Source: Pseudobutyrivibrio sp.
GTDB taxonomy: Bacteria > Bacillota_A > Clostridia > Lachnospirales > Lachnospiraceae
Assembly: GCA_024691465.1 (NCBI GenBank)
Contig: JAILNO010000144.1
Coordinates: 1-11,207 of the forward strand
Direction of reading: 5' to 3'
Length of the DNA: 11,207 nucleotides
Shown here: positions 1 to 7,344 of the stretch, in pieces
Position numbering within the stretch: the first letter of the stretch is position 1
Layout of the letters: each line of letters opens with the position of its first letter
Notes under the pieces: generated by a model
Told to the model about the DNA's origin: nothing
The model's input: only the letters and a program-made list of their open reading frames with translations
The model's database searches: none
Position numbers and translations under genes: made by a program

Positions 1-174
1 TACAGTAAGGTCGATTGGCTTAGATAAATCAAGGGAGAAAATACCCATGATAGACTTGGCGTCGATTACATAACGTCCGCTAACAAGATCGAAATCATAG
101 TCAAACTGTGAAATAGTATTAACGAATGACTTAACCTTGTCGATTGAGTTAAGAGAAATTTGAACTGTTTTCAT
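1..174 (-). CDS. HPr-like protein without the phospho-histidine site (5' part; 3' end beyond window)
   Basis: The first 58 codons of a minus-strand gene are present. It begins MKTVQISLNSIDKVKSF and contains AKSIMGIFSLDL at residues 39-50, which matches the HPr segment around the regulatory serine (Ser46 of HPr, here Ser41). The HPr active-site segment with His15 and the following Arg is absent; residues 9-14 read NSIDKV. HPr proteins carry phosphate from Enzyme I to sugar transporters through His15, and the serine is the target of HPr kinase in Firmicutes. A protein keeping only the serine region cannot do PTS transfer by the known route, so a regulatory, Crh-like role is possible (inference). 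The ATG at 172-174 is supported by an AGGAGG ribosome binding site eight bases upstream and a promoter at 213-241. The gene is divergent from mtaB. The C-terminus is not visible. Confidence 0.75.
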   Translation of the reverse strand, partial: MKTVQISLNSIDKVKSFVNTISQFDYDFDLVSGRYVIDAKSIMGIFSLDLSKPIDLTV

Positions 175-212
175 CCTGCTTGCCTCCTCTAATAGTTTTA
201 AAATATAAATTT

Positions 213-241
213 ATACTAAAACAATGGTACCTAAAAGTCAA
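213..241 (-). promoter_or_regulatory. Predicted sigma-A promoter of the HPr-like gene
   Basis: On the minus strand TTGACT (241-236) and TAGTAT (218-213) are separated by 17 bases. This predicts a leader of roughly 30 bases before the start codon at 174. I did not find an equally good plus-strand promoter for the divergent mtaB in this intergenic region. Confidence 0.55.
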
Positions 242-285
242 TAAAGTATTGCACTTTTAACAAAAATAGAAAGGTTTTTAATCTA

Positions 286-1608
286 ATGAAAAAAGCTGCT
301 TTACATAACCTTGGTTGTAAGGTTAATGCATATGAAACTGAAGCGATGGAAGAGCTCCTCAAAAAAGACGGTTTTACAATCGTAGGCTTCGATGAGAGCG
401 CCGATGTTTACGTAATAAATACATGTTCCGTAACGAATATTGCTGACAGAAAATCTCGTCAGATGATTCATAAATGTAAAAAGTTAAATCCAGATGCATG
501 CGTTGTGGCTGCCGGCTGTTATGTGCAGAATTTTGGTAAAGATATTGCAGATGAGCTTGGTGCAGACATTATTCTTGGCAACAATAAAAAGAATGAATTG
601 GTAGCAAAGGTTCATGAATTCTTCGAGAAACGTGATTCTTTGGAAGGCCCAATTCTTGAATGTGTTGATATAAATGATGGGAACGTTGCATATGAAAATA
701 TGATTATCGAAAAGGACTCTGAGCATACACGAGCTTTTGTTAAGGTTCAGGACGGCTGTAATCAATTCTGCAGTTATTGCATTATTCCTTTTGCAAGAGG
801 TCGTATTAGAAGTAGAGATATTGATGATGTAATCAAGGAAGTTACTGGCCTTGCACAAGCTGGATACAAAGAGGTTGTCATTACAGGAATCCATCTTTCA
901 TCTTATGGTAATGGTAAGGATTACGACTTAGCTGATTTGCTTGAAGCTGTTCATACAATAGATGGAATTGAACGTATTCGCATGGGTTCACTTGAGCCAC
1001 AGATAGTGACAGAAGATTTTGCAAAGAGAGTTTCTGCCCTTGAAAAGATGTGTCCTCATTTCCATCTTTCTCTTCAGTCAGGTTGCGATACAGTTCTTAA
1101 AAGAATGAACAGAAAATACACAATTGAGGAGTATACTAAGGGAGTTAATATTCTTAGAAAATATTTTGATGAGCCAGCAATTACTACTGATATCATCGTA
1201 GGTTTTCCAGGGGAGACTCTAGAAGAGTTTGAAACAACCCTTAATTATGTGGATGAGATAGCTTTTGCAGAGTTACATGTATTTGCCTATTCAAAGAGAG
1301 CTGGTACTAGGGCTGCTTCTATGCCTAATCAGATTATTAATGCTGTTAAGAAAGAGAGAAGCGCTCTTCTTATAGCAAGGGGCATTGATAATACTTACGC
1401 ATATCGCAATTCTCACGTAGGCAAGACACTTGATATTCTATTTGAAGAGCAAGCTACTATTAATGGTGTTGATTACTTTATAGGTTTCTCTAAAGAGTAT
1501 ATTAAGTGTGCAATTAAGTGCGATGGAAGAGACTTATCTAACACAATTATCAAGGCTAAGGGGGTAGCTCTCATGGAAGATGGGGAGCACTTGCTTGTTG
1601 AAATTTAG
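286..1608 (+). CDS. mtaB: tRNA (t6A37) methylthiotransferase MtaB
   Basis: This radical-SAM enzyme adds a methylthio group to t6A at position 37 of tRNAs reading ANN codons, giving ms2t6A (established for B. subtilis MtaB/YqeV). The 440 residues have the expected order. An N-terminal UPF0004 domain carries the three cluster cysteines C11 (LGCKVN), C47 (NTCSVT) and C78 (AGCYVQ). A radical-SAM domain follows with CxxxCxxC at C158, C162 and C165. A TRAM-like RNA-binding tail covers about 375-440. The LGCKVNxYE and NTCSVTxxADRKSRQ motifs fit MtaB better than MiaB or RimO. The ATG has a weak GAAAGG about 11 bases upstream. A 72-base gap separates it from ireB, and the promoter of the next operon begins inside its last codons. 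No damage is visible. Confidence 0.93.
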   Translation: MKKAALHNLGCKVNAYETEAMEELLKKDGFTIVGFDESADVYVINTCSVTNIADRKSRQMIHKCKKLNPDACVVAAGCYVQNFGKDIADELGADIILGNNKKNELVAKVHEFFEKRDSLEGPILECVDINDGNVAYENMIIEKDSEHTRAFVKVQDGCNQFCSYCIIPFARGRIRSRDIDDVIKEVTGLAQAGYKEVVITGIHLSSYGNGKDYDLADLLEAVHTIDGIERIRMGSLEPQIVTEDFAKRVSALEKMCPHFHLSLQSGCDTVLKRMNRKYTIEEYTKGVNILRKYFDEPAITTDIIVGFPGETLEEFETTLNYVDEIAFAELHVFAYSKRAGTRAASMPNQIINAVKKERSALLIARGIDNTYAYRNSHVGKTLDILFEEQATINGVDYFIGFSKEYIKCAIKCDGRDLSNTIIKAKGVALMEDGEHLLVEI

Positions 1609-1626
1609 CCATTTGTATATTAAAAT
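1598..1626 (+). promoter_or_regulatory. Predicted sigma-A promoter of the ireB operon
   Basis: TTGAAA (1598-1603) and TAAAAT (1621-1626) are each one base from consensus and separated by exactly 17 bases. The -35 box lies inside the last codons of mtaB, so the predicted start of transcription is near 1633, about 48 bases before the ireB ATG. The operon may therefore be read independently of mtaB. Confidence 0.6.
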
Positions 1627-1680
1627 TATTTAAATGGTAACATGCTGTAGGATTATTTCATTTTAAGAGACGAGGTTGAA

Positions 1681-1947
1681 ATGGCAGATTTAAGTAACAC
1701 ACAATATTTTAAAGTTCAAAAAGAGAATCCTGTTGGCGTTAAGGACGTATTAGAGCAGGTTTACGGAGCTTTGTCAGAAAAAGGCTATAATCCAGTTAAT
1801 CAGATTGTTGGTTATATTATGTCGGGAGACCCTACATATATAACTAGTCATAATAATGCTAGAAGCCTTATTATGAAGGTTGAACGTGATGAATTAGTTG
1901 AAGAGCTACTCAAAGAATATATTATTAGCGAGAGCTGGAATAAGTAA
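1681..1947 (+). CDS. ireB: IreB family regulatory phosphoprotein
   Basis: An 88-residue cytosolic protein with the highly conserved IreB core at about 34-68: [27 protein letters not shown] in overlapping segments, then the acidic [15 protein letters not shown] helix. In Enterococcus faecalis IreB is a substrate of the PASTA-type Ser/Thr kinase IreK, phosphorylated on Thr4 and Thr7, and acts negatively in cephalosporin resistance. Here Thr7 is present but position 4 is leucine, with Ser5 nearby. The length and the neighbours (ruvX, DUF1292) match the widely conserved Firmicute arrangement known in B. subtilis as yrzL-yrrK-yrzB. The ATG follows GAGG (1672-1675) by five bases. Its stop shares one base with the ruvX start (TAATG), so translation is probably coupled. 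The molecular role in this lineage is inferred. Confidence 0.9.
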   Translation: MADLSNTQYFKVQKENPVGVKDVLEQVYGALSEKGYNPVNQIVGYIMSGDPTYITSHNNARSLIMKVERDELVEELLKEYIISESWNK

Positions 1948-2375
1948 TGAGTGGCAGAATACTTGGTCTTGATTATGGAACGAAGACAGTTGGGGTCGCA
2001 GTTAGTGACCCTTTACTTTTGACTGCACAGGAGCTTGAGACAATTACTAGAGATAGAGCTAGTGCTCTTAGGCATACTTTGGTCAGAATCAAGGAGCTAT
2101 GTGATACATATGAGGTAGAGCGTATCGTATTGGGATACCCTAGGAATATGGATGATAGCGAGGGTTTTCGTTGCGAAGATACACTGAAATTTAAGTCACT
2201 CTTGGAAAAGAGAGTAGACATTCCTATTGTGTTAGTCGATGAGAGATTGACTACCGTATATGCGGATGAGATACTAGCTGAATCTAATGTTGCGAAGAAG
2301 GATCGCAAGAAATACATTGATCAGATAGCAGCCGCAATTATTTTGCAGGATTACCTAGATAATTATAAGGAGTAA
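1947..2375 (+). CDS. ruvX: Holliday junction resolvase-like RuvX (YqgF family)
   Basis: A 142-residue protein of the usual YqgF/RuvX length with an RNase H-like fold. Visible motifs are RILGLDYGTKTVGVAVSDP at 4-22 with the metal ligand D9, the VLGYPRNMDDSEG loop at 61-73, LVDERLTT at 96-103 with D98/E99, and the C-terminal KKYIDQIAAAIILQDYL helix with D125. Family members are annotated as putative Holliday junction resolvases; in E. coli YqgF takes part in 16S rRNA 5' maturation, so either nuclease role is possible. The start ATG overlaps the ireB stop codon by one base and has no strong separate ribosome binding site, which fits translational coupling. The protein is cytosolic and looks intact with all acidic catalytic positions. 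Confidence 0.93.
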   Translation: MSGRILGLDYGTKTVGVAVSDPLLLTAQELETITRDRASALRHTLVRIKELCDTYEVERIVLGYPRNMDDSEGFRCEDTLKFKSLLEKRVDIPIVLVDERLTTVYADEILAESNVAKKDRKKYIDQIAAAIILQDYLDNYKE

Positions 2376-2378
2376 TTT

Positions 2379-2642
2379 ATGGATTCAATAATTTTATCCG
2401 GAGTAGATGGTGAAGATTTAAAAGTATATATTCTTGAAGAGACCCAGCTTTCAGGAAACAAATACTTACTTGTTTGCGATAACCAGGATGAAGATGAAGA
2501 TAGCAACGCATTCATTCTTAAAGAGATTCAAGAAGATAATTCAGATGTTATCTACGAGATAGTAGAGGACGAGGTTGAATTTGATGCAGTAGCAAAATTA
2601 TTTGAAGAATTAGTTAGCGACGAGGCTAACATTGAGTATTAA
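2379..2642 (+). CDS. DUF1292 family acidic protein (YrzB-like)
   Basis: A small 87-residue, strongly acidic protein that reads as a DUF1292 member: an N-terminal ISGxDGE-like start (IILSGVDGEDLKVYILEETQ), the LVCDNQDEDEDSNAFILK middle and the conserved EIVEDEVEFDAVAKLFEEL segment at about 60-78. No signal peptide, membrane helix or catalytic motif is visible. The function of the family is unknown; it is recognised mainly by its conserved place after ruvX (B. subtilis yrzB). An AAGGAG lies shortly upstream inside the end of ruvX, and only three bases separate the two genes, so it is certainly cotranscribed with them. A 26-base gap containing a strong ribosome binding site leads to RNase J. Confidence 0.85.
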   Translation: MDSIILSGVDGEDLKVYILEETQLSGNKYLLVCDNQDEDEDSNAFILKEIQEDNSDVIYEIVEDEVEFDAVAKLFEELVSDEANIEY

Positions 2643-2654
2643 TTAAGATTTTTT

Positions 2655-2660
2655 AGGAGG
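2655..2660 (+). promoter_or_regulatory. Strong ribosome binding site fixing the TTG start of RNase J
   Basis: A perfect AGGAGG ends eight bases before a TTG codon at 2669-2671. No in-frame ATG or GTG lies at a suitable distance, and the residues after TTG align with the start of RNase J, so the TTG is taken as the initiator. Confidence 0.75.
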
Positions 2661-2668
2661 TTTATTTT

Positions 2669-4345
2669 TTGAAGAAGAAAACTGAACAGACAGCTGAAAG
2701 GCTAAAGATTATTCCACTTGGAGGTCTTGAGCAAATCGGCATGAATATTACTGCTTTCGAATATGGAGACAGTATTATTGTTGTGGATTGCGGACTTTCA
2801 TTTCCTGAAGACGATATGCTGGGCGTAGATCTGGTTATTCCAGATGTTTCATATCTGAAGGAGAATCAAGACAAGCTTAAAGGCTTTTTTATCACCCATG
2901 GTCACGAGGATCATATAGGTGCTATTCCTTATGTATTTAAGGATCTTAACGTGTGTCCTATATACTCAACTAAGCTTACAAACGGCTTGATTGAGCATAA
3001 GCTGGAAGAACACAAGATGCTTACAAAGGTTAAGCGCAAGGTAGTTAAATATGGTACACATATCAATGCTGGCGATTTTAGAGTTGAGTTCATTCGTACT
3101 AATCATAGTATTCAGGATGCGGCTGCTCTTGCTATTTATTCTCCAGCAGGTATTGTTGTGCATACTGGCGATTTCAAGGTGGATTACACACCAGTATATG
3201 GTGATCCTATTGATCTACAGAGATTAGGAGAGATTGGTAAGAAGGGTGTACTTGCCCTTATGTGCGATTCTACTAATGCTGAGCGCCCAGGATTTACTGC
3301 TTCAGAGAAGACAGTTGGTAAGACAATTGATTCTATTTTTGCTGATAATGATAGTAGTAGAATTATAGTTGCTACTTTTGCTTCTAATGTAGATAGAGTA
3401 CAGCAGATTATTAACTCTGCGGATAAGTACGGCAGGAAGGTGTGCGTAGAGGGCAGATCTATGGTTAATACCATTGAGACTGCTTCTAAGCTTGGATATC
3501 TTCAGATTCCAGACAATACACTGATTGATATTGATTCCCTTAAGTCATATCCAGATGAGAAGGTAGTACTTGTTACTACTGGTTCTCAGGGTGAGTCTAT
3601 GGCTGCTTTATCTAGAATGGCTAATGGTACACACAAGAAGGTACAGATTAAGCCGGGAGATTTAATCGTATTTTCTTCTCATCCTATTCCTGGTAATGAG
3701 AAGGCTGTATCTAATGTTATCAATGACCTTACCATGAGAGGTGCTGAGATAGTAATGCAGGATGTGCACGTTTCTGGACATGCTTGCGCAGAAGAGATTA
3801 AGCTTATTTACTCTCTTGTAAGACCTCAGTTTGCAATTCCTGTGCACGGCGAGTATAAGCATCTGGTAGCTCAGGCTAATATTGCTAAATCACTTGGTTG
3901 GGATAGCGATCATATTAAGATTATTCGTTCTGGAGATGTCCTTGAGCTAGGCGAGAATTACTCTAAGGTTACAGGTCATGTCCACACTGGTGCTATTATG
4001 GTTGATGGTATCGGCGTAGGCGATGTAGGTAATATAGTTCTTAGAGATAGACAGAAGCTTGCTGAAGATGGAATCATTATAGTAGTACTTACTCTTGATG
4101 GCGGTTCAGGACAGGTACTTGCTGGTCCTGATATCGTTTCTCGTGGTTTCGTATATGTCAGAGACTCTGAGGATCTTATGGAGAGTGCTAGGGCTGTATT
4201 AAGCGAGACTATGGAGTCTCTCGAGGAGAAGAATATTACTGATTGGAATAAGATTAAGTCTGAGATTAGAGACAATCTCTCTGATTTCGTATGGCATGAG
4301 ACCCAGAGACGTCCTATGATTATTCCAATTATTATGGAAGTATAA
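2669..4345 (+). CDS. rnj: Ribonuclease J (metallo-beta-lactamase / beta-CASP nuclease)
   Basis: RNase J degrades and matures RNA, with 5'-3' exonuclease and endonuclease activity, in the cytosol and in degradosome-like assemblies. The 558 residues show the full architecture. The metallo-beta-lactamase part has the zinc motif HGHEDH at 77-82, H146, and the H165-D168 segment (HTGDFK). The inserted beta-CASP domain covers roughly 195-350 and includes CDSTNAERPGFT and TTGSQGES. The MBL fold then resumes with HVSGHA (H367/H371) and PVHGEY (H393), and a C-terminal domain starts at about 450. The length matches B. subtilis RNase J1/J2. All metal-binding residues are present, so it should be active. 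J1 and J2 cannot be told apart with confidence. Translation starts at TTG. Only one base separates its stop from the trmR start. Confidence 0.93.
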   Translation: MKKKTEQTAERLKIIPLGGLEQIGMNITAFEYGDSIIVVDCGLSFPEDDMLGVDLVIPDVSYLKENQDKLKGFFITHGHEDHIGAIPYVFKDLNVCPIYSTKLTNGLIEHKLEEHKMLTKVKRKVVKYGTHINAGDFRVEFIRTNHSIQDAAALAIYSPAGIVVHTGDFKVDYTPVYGDPIDLQRLGEIGKKGVLALMCDSTNAERPGFTASEKTVGKTIDSIFADNDSSRIIVATFASNVDRVQQIINSADKYGRKVCVEGRSMVNTIETASKLGYLQIPDNTLIDIDSLKSYPDEKVVLVTTGSQGESMAALSRMANGTHKKVQIKPGDLIVFSSHPIPGNEKAVSNVINDLTMRGAEIVMQDVHVSGHACAEEIKLIYSLVRPQFAIPVHGEYKHLVAQANIAKSLGWDSDHIKIIRSGDVLELGENYSKVTGHVHTGAIMVDGIGVGDVGNIVLRDRQKLAEDGIIIVVLTLDGGSGQVLAGPDIVSRGFVYVRDSEDLMESARAVLSETMESLEEKNITDWNKIKSEIRDNLSDFVWHETQRRPMIIPIIMEV

Positions 4346-4346
4346 A

Positions 4347-4991
4347 ATGATTGTTGATGAGAGATATACTACTTACTTAAATAGTTTATATCCACAGCTT
4401 AGCCCAGAGCTTGAGGCTATTAGAACAGAGGCGTTGGAGGCTTTTGTTCCAATTATCAGGCCTGAGACTGTTAATTTGCTACAGACTCTGATTTCTATGA
4501 ATAAGCCACGTAAGATTCTAGAGGTAGGGGCCGCTGTAGGTTTCTCTGCAAGCCTTATGGCAGAGTTTGCGGGGGGTGATGTTACTATTACCACTATTGA
4601 GAATTATGAGCCACGTATACCTATTGCCAGGGAGAATTTCAAGCGAGCTGGCAAGGAGGGACAGATTACTCTTCTAGAGGGAGATGCAATGGATATTCTT
4701 CCTACCTTAGACGGGCCATATGATTTTATTTTTATGGACGCGGCTAAGGGACAGTACATTAACTTCTGGCCAGAGATTAAGAGGCTTATTAGAGATGGTG
4801 GTACTGTCGTCACTGATAATGTGCTTCAGGATGGCGATATTATCGAGTCAAGGTATGCTATTACTCGGAGGAATAGGACTATCCACAAGAGGATGCGAGA
4901 CTATTTATTCGAGCTGACTCATGATAAGGAATTTAATACTACTATATTGCCTTTAGGCGATGGCGTTAGTATTAGCGTGAAAGGAATATAA
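4347..4991 (+). CDS. trmR: tRNA 5-hydroxyuridine methyltransferase TrmR-like (SAM-dependent O-methyltransferase)
   Basis: A 214-residue class I O-methyltransferase of the COMT-like family. SAM motif I is ILEVGAAVGFSA at 57-68, TIENYEP at 83-89 binds the SAM ribose, and GDAMDILP follows at 112-119. The metal ligands are D131 (FMDAAKG) and D157-N158 (TDNVL), in line with the Asp/Asp/Asn site of B. subtilis TrmR (YrrM). TrmR methylates 5-hydroxyuridine at wobble position 34 to 5-methoxyuridine, which broadens reading of U-ending codons in four-codon boxes. The assignment rests on the fold plus the gene order: the next gene is a U32 protein that makes the hydroxyuridine, as in B. subtilis yrrM-yrrN-yrrO. 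A GGAAG lies six bases before the ATG. The stop overlaps the next start by one base (TAATG). A small-molecule methyltransferase is a less likely alternative. Confidence 0.85.
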   Translation: MIVDERYTTYLNSLYPQLSPELEAIRTEALEAFVPIIRPETVNLLQTLISMNKPRKILEVGAAVGFSASLMAEFAGGDVTITTIENYEPRIPIARENFKRAGKEGQITLLEGDAMDILPTLDGPYDFIFMDAAKGQYINFWPEIKRLIRDGGTVVTDNVLQDGDIIESRYAITRRNRTIHKRMRDYLFELTHDKEFNTTILPLGDGVSISVKGI

Positions 4992-6217
4992 TGAGAGATA
5001 CAGAATTACTAGTTCCAGCCAGCAATCTAGAGGTACTTAAGGTTGCTGTTATCTATGGAGCTGATGCAGTTTATATTGGTGGAGAAGTATATGGCCTTAG
5101 AGCTAAGGCTAAGAACTTCTCTAAAGAAGATATGATAGAGGGTATTGCTTTTGCTCATAAGCACGGAGTCAAGGTATATGTCACAGCTAATATACTTGCT
5201 CATAATGGTGACTTAGAAGGAGTTAAGGAATATTTTAAAGAGCTTAATGAGATTAAGCCAGATGCTTTGATTATTGCTGATCCAGCAATTTTCATGCTTG
5301 CTAAGGAGATATGTCCAGATATTGAGCGACATGTCAGTACACAGGCTAATAACACTAATTACGGTACATATAATTTCTGGTATGGTCTAGGTGCTAAGCG
5401 CGTAGTTTCAGCTAGAGAGCTCTCATTAAAGGAGATTAAAGAAATCAGAGCTAATATCCCTGATGATCTTGAGATTGAGACCTTTATCCATGGTGCTATG
5501 TGCATTTCATATTCAGGTCGTTGCCTTCTCTCTAATTATTTTACTGGCCGTGATGCTAATCAGGGGGAGTGTACTCATCCATGCAGATGGAAGTATTCTG
5601 TTGTAGAGGAGCAGAGACCAGGCGAGTATCTTCCTGTATATGAGAATGAGCGTGGTACGTATATTTTTAACTCTAAGGATCTCTGTATGATAGAGCATGT
5701 ACCTGATTTACTTTCTTCTGGTATAGATAGCTTCAAGATAGAAGGTCGAATGAAGACAGCACTCTATGTTGCTACAGTAGCTCGCACATATAGGAAGGCT
5801 ATTGATGATTGTATGGAGTCAGAGGAGAAATACCTGGCTAATTTAGATTGGTATAAAGAACAGATTTCTGCATGCACATATCGTCAGTTTACTACTGGAT
5901 TTTTCTATGGTAAGCCTTCAGATGAGTCACAGATATACGATAATAATACTTACAATATAGGTTATACATATCTAGGAATCTCTGGTGCGGTTTCCGATGA
6001 TGGATATTTTGAAATTGAGCAGCGCAATAAATTTTCAGTGGGCGAAACTATTGAAATTATGAAGCCAAACGGTAATAATATAGAGGTAGAAGTTCTAGGA
6101 ATTAAGAATGAGGAAGGAGAGGATATGGAGAGCTGTCCACATCCTAAGCAGAAGCTGTTTATTAAGCTTAGCACCACTCCTGATGAGTTTGATATTCTTA
6201 GACGTAGAGAAGCATAA
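4991..6217 (+). CDS. U32 family tRNA hydroxylation protein (TrhP-like)
   Basis: Members of peptidase family U32 near trmR act with it: TrhP makes 5-hydroxyuridine at tRNA position 34 using prephenate (shown in E. coli and B. subtilis). The 408 residues start with the typical ELLVPASNLEVLKVAVIYGADAVYIGG in pieces (5-31), followed by HVSTQANNTN at 114-123. The signature IHGAMCISYSGRCLLSNY is at about 166-183. Cysteines C171, C178, C194 and C198 (GECTHPCRW) are the likely iron-sulfur ligands. SFKIEGRMK is at 247-255, and a U32 C-terminal barrel covers about 325-405. The length fits the longer B. subtilis paralogue YrrO/TrhP2; the shorter YrrN partner is not next to it. AAAGGA precedes the ATG by five bases. 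Older annotations call such proteins collagenase-like proteases, which is less likely here. Confidence 0.87.
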   Translation: MRDTELLVPASNLEVLKVAVIYGADAVYIGGEVYGLRAKAKNFSKEDMIEGIAFAHKHGVKVYVTANILAHNGDLEGVKEYFKELNEIKPDALIIADPAIFMLAKEICPDIERHVSTQANNTNYGTYNFWYGLGAKRVVSARELSLKEIKEIRANIPDDLEIETFIHGAMCISYSGRCLLSNYFTGRDANQGECTHPCRWKYSVVEEQRPGEYLPVYENERGTYIFNSKDLCMIEHVPDLLSSGIDSFKIEGRMKTALYVATVARTYRKAIDDCMESEEKYLANLDWYKEQISACTYRQFTTGFFYGKPSDESQIYDNNTYNIGYTYLGISGAVSDDGYFEIEQRNKFSVGETIEIMKPNGNNIEVEVLGIKNEEGEDMESCPHPKQKLFIKLSTTPDEFDILRRREA

Positions 6218-6240
6218 GTTTTAATTACGAGGAGATAACA

Positions 6241-7296
6241 ATGGCAGATAGCAAATATGTAGCTTATGTAGGCACCTACACTCACGAAACTAGTGTTGGT
6301 ATTTATGTGTATGATGTTAATCCTGATACCGGTGTTATGGTTCAGCAGAGTGTATCACCTATAAATAATCCATCAGATATTATTAATTCAAAGGATAATA
6401 AATACCTATATTCAATTGCTGATGAGGGTGTTGCCTCATTTAAGATTCTTGATAATGGTGATTTAGAGAAGATGAATCAGGAATGGGTCGGCGGTATGAG
6501 AGGCTGTAACCTGTGTGTTGATTCTCAGAATAGATATTTGTTTGTTGCAGGATATCATGACGGACGTGTAACTATGATGTCTCTTAACGAAGACGGTAGC
6601 ATTGGCGGTATTGCAGATGGTATTTTCCACCAGGGTATTGGTAAGTCTGTAGCTGAGCGTCCACTTTATCCTCATTGTACATGTGTGGTACTTACTCCTG
6701 ATGAGCAGTATCTTTGTGCAGTGGAGAATGGTCTCCATCAGATTAAGATATATGAGATAGATTACGAGATGGGCAAGCTTCGTCTGGCAGATATTGTCAG
6801 ATGCACTATGGGCTCTGCACCACTTAAGATGAAGTTCTCACAGGATGGCAAGTATGCTTATGTAATTACTGAGATGTCTAATGAGATATTAGTTTACGAT
6901 TATCATATTATTGATGGTCATCCTGATTTCGAGAATATCCAGACTGCATCATTATTAGTTGGTGAGGACGAAGAGATTAGTACAGGAACTAATATTAAGT
7001 TCGGTGAGGATGATAAGTTCGTATACGCTAGTGTGGACGGTCTTAATGCTGTATGCATGTATAAGAGAGATCCTAAGACTGGCAAGATAGAGTATTTCTC
7101 TCACAGTTTCATTAGTGGTGATTATCCTAAGAGTTTTGCTATTTTACCTAAGGATAAGTTTTTCGTTTCACTTAATCATGATACTAATGAGATTAGGAGT
7201 TTTACAATTGATAAAGAGGCAGGACATTCATTGATGCAGAATGCACCAATTAAAATTGCTAAGCCTAATAGTATTGTTGTTGTAAAGATTAAATAG
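6241..7296 (+). CDS. Lactonase-family seven-bladed beta-propeller (6-phosphogluconolactonase-like)
   Basis: A 351-residue protein with the repeating beta-propeller pattern of the bacterial lactonase family (YkgB/Pgl type). Examples are YVGTYTHETSVGIYVYDV at 9-26, NRYLFVAGYHDGRVTMMSL at 97-115, DEQYLCAVENGLHQIKIYEI at 154-173, DGKYAYVITEMSNEILVYD at 202-220 and DKFVYASVDGLNAVCMYK at 258-275. No signal peptide is seen, so it is cytosolic. Family members hydrolyse 6-phosphogluconolactone, but several positions that are usually conserved look changed: the common GPRH before blade strand DGK reads APLK at 193-196, and the usual histidine near residue 90 is Asn. Catalytic activity is therefore uncertain. 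GAGGAG lies six bases before the ATG. It is the last gene before the terminator at 7305, in one transcript with trmR and the U32 gene. Confidence 0.75.
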   Translation: MADSKYVAYVGTYTHETSVGIYVYDVNPDTGVMVQQSVSPINNPSDIINSKDNKYLYSIADEGVASFKILDNGDLEKMNQEWVGGMRGCNLCVDSQNRYLFVAGYHDGRVTMMSLNEDGSIGGIADGIFHQGIGKSVAERPLYPHCTCVVLTPDEQYLCAVENGLHQIKIYEIDYEMGKLRLADIVRCTMGSAPLKMKFSQDGKYAYVITEMSNEILVYDYHIIDGHPDFENIQTASLLVGEDEEISTGTNIKFGEDDKFVYASVDGLNAVCMYKRDPKTGKIEYFSHSFISGDYPKSFAILPKDKFFVSLNHDTNEIRSFTIDKEAGHSLMQNAPIKIAKPNSIVVVKIK

Positions 7297-7304
7297 CATT
7301 TTTT

Positions 7305-7333
7305 AAGGGGCTGTGACTGCAGCCCCTTTTTTT
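7305..7333 (+). terminator. Intrinsic terminator after the ireB-lactonase operon
   Basis: AAGGGGCTG (7305-7313) pairs perfectly with CAGCCCCTT (7320-7328) across a six-base loop, and a run of seven T follows (7327-7333). This is a strong canonical hairpin. The T run is directly joined to the aroC ribosome binding site, so it may also act as an attenuator for aroC-tgt. Confidence 0.88.
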
Positions 7334-7344
7334 AGGGAGGACGT

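Noticed and set aside
484..894. A 136-codon open frame on the minus strand
   Set aside because: It lies wholly inside mtaB, is Cys/Asn-rich with no family resemblance, and has no supporting ribosome binding site; a shadow of the real frame.
1609..1637. CCATTT/AAATGG inverted repeat after mtaB as a terminator
   Set aside because: Only 6 bp with a 17-base loop and no T run; it also overlaps the predicted promoter of the ireB operon.
1973..2317. A 114-codon minus-strand frame opposite ruvX
   Set aside because: Low-complexity serine-rich translation entirely within a well-supported gene; an antisense shadow.
3976..4275. A 99-codon minus-strand frame opposite RNase J
   Set aside because: Fully covered by the RNase J C-terminal region; no independent start signal.
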